Below, in pieces: positions 45,184 to 50,827 of a stretch of 50,827 nucleotides of DNA. The position numbers and the translations under genes are program-made. The notes below the pieces were generated by a model. It searched no databases and was not told the origin of the DNA. It worked only from the letters and a program-made list of their open reading frames with translations. The stretch comes from Thiorhodococcus drewsii AZ1 (GTDB lineage: Bacteria > Pseudomonadota > Gammaproteobacteria > Chromatiales > Chromatiaceae), in contig NZ_AFWT01000034.1 of NCBI RefSeq assembly GCF_000224065.1, forward strand, positions 1-50,827, written 5' to 3'. Every line of letters starts with the position of its first letter. The first letter of the stretch is position 1.

Positions 45184-46377
45184 ATGACCACAGACTTCGA
45201 TCACATCGTCATCGGCGCCGGCATCAGCGGGCTCGGCGCCGCCCATTTTTCCGCGAAACGCGGCCACTCCACCCTGGTGCTGGAGTCCAGCGACCGTGTT
45301 GGCGGCTGCATCAACAGCCAGCGCTTCGACGAACTCGGCGGCTTCTGGACCGAGGGCGGCGGCCATACCTGCTTCAACAGCTACGGCAACATGCTCTCCA
45401 TACTCGACGACCTGGGCCTGACACCAAGGGTCGAGGAGAAGCTCAAGGTCGGCTACAAGCTCTGGAAGGACGGCAAGCGGCGCTCGATCCTGTCCGCGCT
45501 GCATTTCTTCGAGGCCGCGCGCTCCATCCCGCGTCTCTTCTCCGCCCCCAAAGACGGACGCAGCGTCGCCGATTACTACGGCCAGGTGCTCGGCCGGCGC
45601 AACTATCGCGACCTGCTGCGCTACGCCTTCCAGGCCGTCATCTGCCAACCTGCCGACGACTATCCGGCCGAGGCGCTGTTCCGGCGCAAGCCGCGCCGCA
45701 AGGAGGTCATCAAGGCGTTCACCTTCGCCAAAGGCATCTCCACCGTCCCCGAAGCCATCGCCGCCCAGGACGCCATTGAGGTCCGCACCGGCCAGCGTAT
45801 CGCCCGTATCACGACCGACGCCGAGGGCTTTCTAGTGCACGACGAGGACGGCAGCCAGGTACGCGCCCGCTTCCTGACCCTGGCCGTGCCGCCGGACGTC
45901 GCCACCGCGCTCATGCCGAGCGGCTTCGAGACGGTGCGTGACACCATCTCGGGCATCGGCATGTCCGAGATCGAGACCCTGATCCTAGCCTTCCGTAACG
46001 AGGACGTGCCACTCAAGCCCATCGCCGGCCTGATCGCCATCGAGGACGCCTTCTACTCGGCGGTCTCGCGCGACTTCAAGCCGGACGACTATCGCGGCTT
46101 CGCGTTCCACTTCAAGCCCGGCATGCTCGATTCCGAGACCCAGGTGACGCGCGCCTGCACCGCGCTCGGGGTCGACCCGAAGCACATCGCCGCCCAGACA
46201 CGCGTCCACAACCGCCTGCCGGCGCTGCGCAGCGGCCATTTCGATCTGGTGAAGCGACTCGACGCGACACTCGCCGGAACCCGGCTCGCCGTGACCGGCA
46301 ACTGGTTCCTCGGAGTCTCGATGGAAGACGCGCTGACCCGCAGCCGCAGCGAATCGGACCGACTCTTCGGCGCCTGA
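45184..46377 (+). CDS. FAD-dependent oxidoreductase, protoporphyrinogen-oxidase/amine-oxidase-like
   Basis: 397 aa. N-terminal dinucleotide fold IVIGAGISGLGAAHFS (GxGxxG) followed by the Glu/Arg-Gly-Gly loop (LESSDRVGGCINS). FWTEGGGHTCFNSYGNM matches the substrate-side loop of the NAD(P)-binding-8/amino-oxidase group. The C-terminal NWFLGVSMEDALTRS resembles the FAD-closing motif of HemY-type enzymes. It is shorter than classical HemY (about 460 aa) and lacks a clear membrane anchor, so porphyrinogen oxidase is only one option. It starts 10 bp after the upstream gene and is followed by creA. Confidence 0.8.
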   Translation: MTTDFDHIVIGAGISGLGAAHFSAKRGHSTLVLESSDRVGGCINSQRFDELGGFWTEGGGHTCFNSYGNMLSILDDLGLTPRVEEKLKVGYKLWKDGKRRSILSALHFFEAARSIPRLFSAPKDGRSVADYYGQVLGRRNYRDLLRYAFQAVICQPADDYPAEALFRRKPRRKEVIKAFTFAKGISTVPEAIAAQDAIEVRTGQRIARITTDAEGFLVHDEDGSQVRARFLTLAVPPDVATALMPSGFETVRDTISGIGMSEIETLILAFRNEDVPLKPIAGLIAIEDAFYSAVSRDFKPDDYRGFAFHFKPGMLDSETQVTRACTALGVDPKHIAAQTRVHNRLPALRSGHFDLVKRLDATLAGTRLAVTGNWFLGVSMEDALTRSRSESDRLFGA

Positions 46378-46404
46378 CTCCAACCGCATCCAAGGATAAA
46401 CAGC

Positions 46405-46896
46405 ATGCGCAAGACACTCGCCGCACTGACCCTGGTCTGCCTGACCGGATCCGCCGCCGCCGAAGAGATCGGCAGCGTCTCGACCAAATTCAAACTGATG
46501 GGGCCCAACGACAAGATCGTCGTCGAGGTCTTTCAGGACGAAGACCTGCCCGGCATCGCCTGCTATCTGAGCCGCGCCAAGACTGGTGGCGTCTCCGGTG
46601 CAGTTGGCATGGCCGAGGATACCTCCGACGCCTCGCTCGAATGCGTCCAGATCGGCCCGGTCCAGCTCACGGACGACATCCGCTCCGGCAAGCACGACGG
46701 CGAACAGGTGTTCAAGAAACGCACCTCGCTCATCACCAAGACCCTTCAGGTCGTGCGCTTCTACGACGCGCCGCGCAACGCCGTCGTCTATCTGACCTAC
46801 AGCGACCGCATCATCGAAGGTTCGCCCAAGAACAGCGTCTCCGCCGTGGCCATTCAGCCCTGGCCGAGCGCACCGGCGCCAGCCAAATCCAAGTGA
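46405..46896 (+). CDS. creA: CreA family periplasmic protein
   Basis: 163 aa with a signal peptide ([17 protein letters not shown], cleaved about 19/20). [39 protein letters not shown] and [20 protein letters not shown] are the conserved stretches of CreA (DUF1131-like), and two Cys could form a disulphide. The function of CreA is unknown in all bacteria I recall. AAGGATAA precedes the ATG. Confidence 0.9.
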   Translation: MRKTLAALTLVCLTGSAAAEEIGSVSTKFKLMGPNDKIVVEVFQDEDLPGIACYLSRAKTGGVSGAVGMAEDTSDASLECVQIGPVQLTDDIRSGKHDGEQVFKKRTSLITKTLQVVRFYDAPRNAVVYLTYSDRIIEGSPKNSVSAVAIQPWPSAPAPAKSK

Positions 46897-46912
46897 TCCC
46901 GCTCTATCGATA

Positions 46913-47019
46913 GAACCGCAAAGGCGCAAAGGGCGCGAAGCATCACTCGAGTCTGTCCGTTCCGAGAGACCGCGACATCGATCTCGGGTCGCCAAAAACC
47001 CTTCGCGCCTTCGCGGTTC
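46913..47019. repeat. Inverted repeat pair before the ParA-like gene
   Basis: GAACCGCAAAGGCGCAAAG (46913-46931) and CTTCGCGCCTTCGCGGTTC (47001-47019) are 19-bp inverted arms with two mismatches, separated by 69 bp. The sequence is of the GAACCGC(A/G)AAGGCGC type seen in intergenic repeats of many proteobacteria. A shorter version flanks the other side of the gene. Confidence 0.8.
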
Positions 47020-47133
47020 AACCCTCCCCGATCCGACCGCAACATCGCCGCGATGACCGGCAGGGGCGAAGCCGGTACTATTCGCGCCTCGCGGATCCCG
47101 ATCCGCGCCTCCAAACCATACAGAGACGACAAG

Positions 47134-47841
47134 ATGAGCAAGATCCATTTCATCGGCGGAGAGAAAGGCGGCGTCGGCAAATCGGTGCTCGCGCGCGTCC
47201 TGGCGCAGTATCACATCGACAGGGACCTGCCCTTCGCGGCCTTCGACACCGATCGCTCCCACGGCGCCCTGCTTCGCTTCTATGCCGATTTCAGCAATCC
47301 GATCCTGCTCGAAGACGCCGAAAGTGCCGACCGCCTGATGGAGTCCGCACTCGAAACCGAGCGCAATGTCTTGGTGGATCTGGCCGCGCAGACCTCGGCA
47401 CCGCTACATCGCTGGATCGACCAGGCCGATCTCCTTGAACTGGCAAGCGAGGAAGACATTCCGATCGTCTTCTGGCATGTGATCGACGATGGCGCCGACG
47501 GTATCGCCCTGCTCGACAACCTACTCGACCGCTACGGCGAGCGTGCCGCCTACGTCGTCGTCCGCAATCAGGGACGCGGCAAGAACTTCTCTGCCTACGA
47601 GGCATCCGAGGCTCGCGCCAAGGCCGAGGAGATGGGGGCGTATCAGATCGACCTGCCCGAACTGCACGCCGGCTCCATGCACAAGATCGATCACGGCGGC
47701 ATCAGTCTCTGGGCCGCGATCAACAACAAAGAAGCCGGGCTCGGGCTCATGGACCGCCAACGGGTCAAGGTCTGGATCAAGCGCGCCTACCAACAGCTTG
47801 ACACTCTGAATGAGGCACTGCTGGCTCCAGCGGAAGACTGA
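47134..47841 (+). CDS. ParA/MinD-like P-loop ATPase
   Basis: 235 aa from ATG 47134 (frame open upstream but without similarity). Deviant Walker A GGEKGGVGKS (9-18) with the extra Lys of the ParA/MinD class, switch-I-like FDTDRSHGALLRFY and Walker B-like NVLVDLAAQTS. The C-terminal part has KVWIKRAYQQLDTL. No partner (parB, minE, secretion or chemotaxis gene) is adjacent, and it is 92 bp or more from other genes. Stand-alone enzymes of this kind occur on plasmids and integrated elements; role here unknown. Confidence 0.85.
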   Translation: MSKIHFIGGEKGGVGKSVLARVLAQYHIDRDLPFAAFDTDRSHGALLRFYADFSNPILLEDAESADRLMESALETERNVLVDLAAQTSAPLHRWIDQADLLELASEEDIPIVFWHVIDDGADGIALLDNLLDRYGERAAYVVVRNQGRGKNFSAYEASEARAKAEEMGAYQIDLPELHAGSMHKIDHGGISLWAAINNKEAGLGLMDRQRVKVWIKRAYQQLDTLNEALLAPAED

Positions 47842-47869
47842 CCGTCGAACGCAACGCGGGCAGCACGGG

Positions 47870-47982
47870 GAACCGCAAAGGATTACGACGTATCGGGCAG
47901 GCCGTGGCGCTCATCCACACAGCAATGCAGCGGATGTAACGCGCCTTGGTCGTTCTTAGCAATCGGCGCACCTTTGCGGTTC
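47870..47982. repeat. Inverted repeat pair after the ParA-like gene
   Basis: GAACCGCAAAGG (47870-47881) and CCTTTGCGGTTC (47971-47982) are perfect 12-bp inverted arms 89 bp apart, beginning 29 bp after the ParA-like stop. The arm is the same GAACCGCAAAGG as in the pair upstream of the gene. Confidence 0.8.
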
Positions 47983-48000
47983 TCATGGCCGCCTTTCGAA

Positions 48001-48516
48001 TCAGCGATCCATCGCTCCCCGAGAAACGACGACCGGTGGTGCGCTACGCAGGGTCTGGAGCACCACGCAGTAGCGCTCCGTCACAGCGGCAACCTTGTCG
48101 AGCGTCTCCTCGTCGGCATCCGCATCCAACTCGAAACGCATGCGGATCTCGCGAAAACCGACCGAAGCGTCCTTGGCGAGCCCGAGCGTCCCGCGAAAAT
48201 CCAGATCGCCCTCGGCCAATACCCGCCCGGAACGCAGCGTGACCCCAAAGGCCGTGGCGACGGCCTGCAAGGTGACGCCAGCGCAAGCGGCAAGGGCCTG
48301 CAACAGCATGTCACCGGAACACGCCTGGCTCCCACTGCCGCCGGTCGCCGGATGCAACCCCGCCTCGACCAGCGCCCGACCGGTATCGACCGAGCAGGCG
48401 AGGTTCTCGCCGAGCCGCCCCTCTGCCTTGAGCGTGACGATCGCCGACTCGGGATCCTCTCGATATCGCTCCTTCAACGGTGCCTGGAGCGCGCGCAACT
48501 CATCGGAATGCATCAT
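48001..48516 (-). CDS. OsmC/Ohr-family protein
   Basis: 171 aa. OsmC-fold proteins reduce organic or fatty-acid hydroperoxides through a Cys pair. Candidates are Cys66 (SQACSGDMLL) or Cys78 and Cys150 (TERYCVVLQTL); the spacing from Cys66/78 to Cys150 suits the family. GREIRMRFELDAD-type strand and DKVAAVTERYCV helix are typical. ATG 48516 or 48513 may be used. It reads away from the TerD fusion, 146 bp downstream of its stop, with no clear terminator between. Confidence 0.88.
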   Translation of the reverse strand: MMHSDELRALQAPLKERYREDPESAIVTLKAEGRLGENLACSVDTGRALVEAGLHPATGGSGSQACSGDMLLQALAACAGVTLQAVATAFGVTLRSGRVLAEGDLDFRGTLGLAKDASVGFREIRMRFELDADADEETLDKVAAVTERYCVVLQTLRSAPPVVVSRGAMDR

Positions 48517-48662
48517 CCACCCTCGCTATCTCATTGTTGTTGACAGACAGGAGGGATGCGGGCAAAACCCGGACGATCAACGCCCGGCCGTTGCCAGGAT
48601 CAGCCGCGCAGCCCCAGATCCACAGACCGACCCCAATGAATTGAGAGCTGCCCAGCAGCCAA

Positions 48663-49949
48663 TCACAAGCCGGCCAGCAGTTCCTCGACGACCTGTTGCA
48701 CCTGCTCGTTGTCGAAGTTGCAGCCGGAATCGCGCTTGATCACGATCCGCAATCTGTTGATGACGTCCTCGGTCAGAATCGCCCTGATAACGTTCTCGCG
48801 GGCCAGCGCGTTGACTTCGTTCCAATGCTGCTCAAGCAGACGTTTGCGGGCCAGTCCGTACCTGGAGATCAGGGCAAGTCTGGCGCAATCATCAAGACTG
48901 ATATCAGGCTGCAGATCCACGGAGAACACCAGATTCGCTTCCACCTTATCGTGGGCCGATATGTGGTAGACCTGCCAGGTCGTTAGATTGGTCAGAAAGG
49001 CCCAACGAATGCCGGAATAGGCACCGTAGGACGTGGCCTGAAAGATGTGTTTGTCACGCAACGACATTCCGGCCCGCTTGGCCTCACCAACCATCAGGTC
49101 TTCGGAATCGACCGATAGGACATAATCGGCCTTCCGACCTTGAATGCGCTGCTCGGCCTTAACCTCATCCATGCTGTATCCGAAAGCCTCCATCAGCATC
49201 CTGTCGATCACCATCCTGGTGTTGCTTTCGTTGCACTGGCTTTCCGTAGCAGCCTGGATCAGCGGCATGAGAGACCTGAGCGCCTTCTGTAGCTCGGCCG
49301 CACGCTCCATAAGCGCCTGCTGGCGCGTTTTTCTGCGCTTCAGTGTCGGCGTCTGGACCTGAACTTCATCCTGATCGTTTTCTTCCGCATGGTCTTCGCC
49401 GTCGCCCGAGGAATCCACGTTCACCCCGAACGCAACAGCAAGCGCCTCCAGACCGCCGTTGTAGCCATGGCCAACGGCCCGGAACTTCCAGATGCCATGA
49501 TATCGATACAGCTCCCCGAGGATCAGCGCGAGCTCGTCGTTCGATTCCTGTAGATCGTATCGTGCGAAGCAGTCGCCAACAGGATCGACGAGTCGGATAT
49601 ACACCTGGTTCAACATCCCGAAGCTCGGGCGCTCGCCACCCCGCCCAAGGTCGAGCGTGATGCTAATCACGATCTTGGCGACATCATCGGGGACGACCGT
49701 CAAATCGACAGCAAACGCTCTGCGATCCTCGCCGTTGTTGGGCTCGGCGTTAAGCATGAGGCACTCAGATTCAGCCACGGGCTGGTTATAGAACACGAAG
49801 TCCGCGTCGCACCGAACCCGATCGCTCGCGCTCAACAGAAACGCGCTGGCGTCGATCTCACAGGGTGCGTCCGCATCCCAACCAACACCCACGAGAACTT
49901 GTTCACGATCGATTTGAACATTCGCGCCTCGCACCAACACATCCGTCAT
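48663..49949 (-). CDS. TerD domain fused to PD-(D/E)xK (HsdR_N-like) nuclease
   Basis: 428 aa from ATG 49949. Residues 1-177 are a TerD domain: VGVGWDADAPCEIDASAFLL, CDADFVFYNQP, GEDRRAFAVDL, SNDELALILGELYR and FRAVGHGYNGGLEAL, including the acidic calcium-binding positions. A charged linker (about 180-222, DGEDHAEENDQDE then KRRKTRQQ) leads to a domain resembling the N-terminal nuclease of type I restriction subunit R: Asp275 (GRKADYVLSV), Glu289 and Lys291 (VGEAKR), with Glu254 upstream. The helicase part of HsdR is absent and no methylase is nearby. The architecture suggests a calcium/stress-linked, possibly antiphage, nuclease (inference). No other ter gene is in the window. Confidence 0.85.
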   Translation of the reverse strand: MTDVLVRGANVQIDREQVLVGVGWDADAPCEIDASAFLLSASDRVRCDADFVFYNQPVAESECLMLNAEPNNGEDRRAFAVDLTVVPDDVAKIVISITLDLGRGGERPSFGMLNQVYIRLVDPVGDCFARYDLQESNDELALILGELYRYHGIWKFRAVGHGYNGGLEALAVAFGVNVDSSGDGEDHAEENDQDEVQVQTPTLKRRKTRQQALMERAAELQKALRSLMPLIQAATESQCNESNTRMVIDRMLMEAFGYSMDEVKAEQRIQGRKADYVLSVDSEDLMVGEAKRAGMSLRDKHIFQATSYGAYSGIRWAFLTNLTTWQVYHISAHDKVEANLVFSVDLQPDISLDDCARLALISRYGLARKRLLEQHWNEVNALARENVIRAILTEDVINRLRIVIKRDSGCNFDNEQVQQVVEELLAGL

Positions 49950-49992
49950 CTCAGCTTTCCTCGTCGTCGCTCACAAACGGCTTACCGCCCCC

Positions 49993-50092
49993 CTCTGTCA
50001 GGATAGATGCCGCCTCCCACCCGGGAGATGATGTGCAACCTTGGGGGTATTTGGATGCTGCCGGATTCGCGCTGGCGGCATCCCTGACAGAG
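49993..50092. repeat. Inverted repeat near the left end of the IS3-type element
   Basis: CTCTGTCAGGATAGATGCCGCC (split: CTCTGTCAGG at 49993-50002, ATGCCGCC at 50007-50014) pairs with GGCGGCAT-CCCTGACAGAG (50074-50092). The arms match except for a short insertion. It lies in the 152-bp gap between the divergent TerD-nuclease and transposase genes. Confidence 0.6.
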
Positions 50093-50101
50093 TGACAGAC
50101 C

Positions 50102-50596
50102 ATGAGTACAAGCTATTCGCCTGAGCTGAAAGCCAACCTGATTGCCAAGATGCTGCCGCCGCAGAGCGTGCCGGTGCGCGATCTGGCGCGCGAGACGCAG
50201 ATTCCCAAGGACACCCTCTACAGCTGGCGCTCACGCGCCCTGAAGGCGCGCCAAGGCACCCAGGAGCGTCCCAGCAGCGGATCGGGCGAACGCAGCAGTG
50301 GCGAGAAGTTCGCCATCGTGCTGGAGACGGCGACCCTTGATGACACGCAACTGAGCGCCTATTGCCGCCGTCAGGGGCTCTATGTCCACGAGATTATGGC
50401 CTGGCGCAGCGCCTGCGAGCAGGCCAATGCCGCCGGATCCGCGCCCGTGGATCGCACCAAGGCGCGTGCCGACCAGCAGCGTCTCAAGGCGCTCGAGCAG
50501 GAACTCTTGCGCAAGGAGAAGGCGCTCGCCGAGGCGGCGGCCCTGCTGGTGCTCCAAAAAAAAGTCCGCCACTGGCTGGGCGACGCGGACGCCTGA
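50102..50596 (+). CDS. IS3-type transposase OrfA
   Basis: 164 aa. YSPELKANLIAKMLPP and IPKDTLYSWRSRALKARQ form the N-terminal helix-turn-helix that binds the element ends. A second HTH-like segment (TLDDTQLSAYCRRQGLYVHE) follows, then a leucine-zipper-like coiled coil (DQQRLKALEQELLRKEKALA, about 122-150). The frame ends soon after a run of eight A, where a -1 shift joins it to OrfB. Complete in this window. Confidence 0.85.
   Translation: MSTSYSPELKANLIAKMLPPQSVPVRDLARETQIPKDTLYSWRSRALKARQGTQERPSSGSGERSSGEKFAIVLETATLDDTQLSAYCRRQGLYVHEIMAWRSACEQANAAGSAPVDRTKARADQQRLKALEQELLRKEKALAEAAALLVLQKKVRHWLGDADA
50556..50563 (+). other. A8 slippery site for -1 programmed frameshift
   Basis: Eight consecutive A between CAA AAA AAA GTC in the OrfA frame. 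A shift of -1 here reads AGT CCG CCA and then stays open to the window end with transposase-like sequence, whereas OrfA stops at 50596. This is the usual way IS3-family elements make OrfAB. Confidence 0.7.
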
Positions 50597-50827
50597 TCGA
50601 CGTGGAGCAGCGACGCGCCGTGAGCACCTGGATCGAGGAGGCCTGCGCCGCCGGAGCGCGCCTGAAACCCGCCTGCGAGGTCGTGGGGCTGTCGGTACGC
50701 ACCCTGCAGCGCTGGCGTGGCGAGGACGGCATCCAGGCCGATGCCCGCGCGGCGGCGGCCCAGGGGCGCACCCTGGCCAATCGCCTCAGCGACGCCGAGC
50801 GTTCCACGATCCTTGGGGTCTGCAACG
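50563..50827 (+). CDS. IS3-type transposase OrfB, N-terminal part (runs off window)
   Basis: The frame -1 to OrfA gives 88 residues: EQRRAVSTWIEEACAAGARL, then CEVVGLSVRTLQRWRGEDGI (helix-turn-helix) and GRTLANRLSDAERSTILGVCN, which in related IS3 transposases lies just before the rve/DDE core. The core itself is outside the window. It is probably translated only by frameshifting; a GTG at 50602 is the only nearby alternative. Confidence 0.75.

Larger units (their letters stand above)
49996..50827 (+). mobile_element. IS3-family-type insertion sequence, left part
   Basis: A transposase OrfA and the start of OrfB read rightward to the window edge. The left end is probably the TGTCAGGATAGATGCC at 49996, since IS3-family ends start with TG, but the right end is not visible, so the boundary is inferred. 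Confidence 0.6.

Noticed and set aside
45985-47262. 425-codon minus-strand frame across the FAD enzyme, creA and the ParA-like start
   Set aside because: Runs antisense to three well-supported genes and has no domain signal.

Overview
The window looks like chromosomal DNA from a GC-rich Gram-negative gammaproteobacterium, most likely a purple-sulfur-type (Chromatiales) organism. The clues are LptG (LPS export), outer-membrane and periplasmic proteins, a divergent pepA/lptG pair, and a FixL/FixJ-like two-component pair. The lineage call is inference from gene content and protein style; no rRNA or tRNA gene was seen.

Layout. 1-5038 (minus): the start of an IS5-type transposase abuts a three-gene operon of a porin-like protein, a small PstS-like periplasmic protein and a triple-PAS hybrid histidine kinase. 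5311-5922: a 2OG-Fe(II) oxygenase. 6037-15759: a complete type I-C CRISPR-Cas locus (cas3-cas5d-cas8c-cas7c-cas4-cas1-cas2) with a 20-repeat array. Just before cas3 is a short relic that reads like the first 20 codons of a type I-F cas1. Inside cas8c is a strong internal ribosome site and in-frame GTG, as expected for the small subunit Cas11c. 15935-18210 (minus): citrate synthase coupled to a DRE-TIM aldolase. 18631-20579: btaA-btaB for betaine lipid synthesis. 20584-20816: two families of 7-bp repeats around a strong hairpin. 20823-24052 (minus): FixJ-like regulator and FixL-like kinase. 24100-27306: RDD protein, lptG, pepA.

27493-33571 is a tightly coupled cluster: HAD-UbiA fusion, DprE1-like oxidase, DprE2-like reductase, flippase-like membrane protein and a GtrII-like membrane glycosyltransferase. 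Together they suggest synthesis, epimerisation, flipping and transfer of a polyprenyl-phosphate-linked pentose (arabinofuranose or ribofuranose) to an unknown envelope acceptor. 33621-36188: small membrane proteins and a membrane protein joining a Cache sensor to a Schlafen-type AlbA_2 domain. 36418-42054: a tandem-fused double-length UvrA. 42347-43876: a chemoreceptor without an obvious periplasmic domain. 44053-46896: a DUF3365-type haem protein, a small uncharacterised protein, an FAD oxidoreductase and CreA. 47134-47841: a lone ParA-like ATPase bracketed by two related inverted repeats. 48001-49949 (minus): an OsmC protein and a TerD domain fused to a PD-(D/E)xK nuclease domain. 49996 to the end: the left part of an IS3-type element with an A8 frameshift site.

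The strongest candidates for something under-described are the TerD-nuclease fusion, the Cache-AlbA_2 protein, the polyprenyl-phospho-pentose cluster, and the I-F relic beside an intact I-C system.
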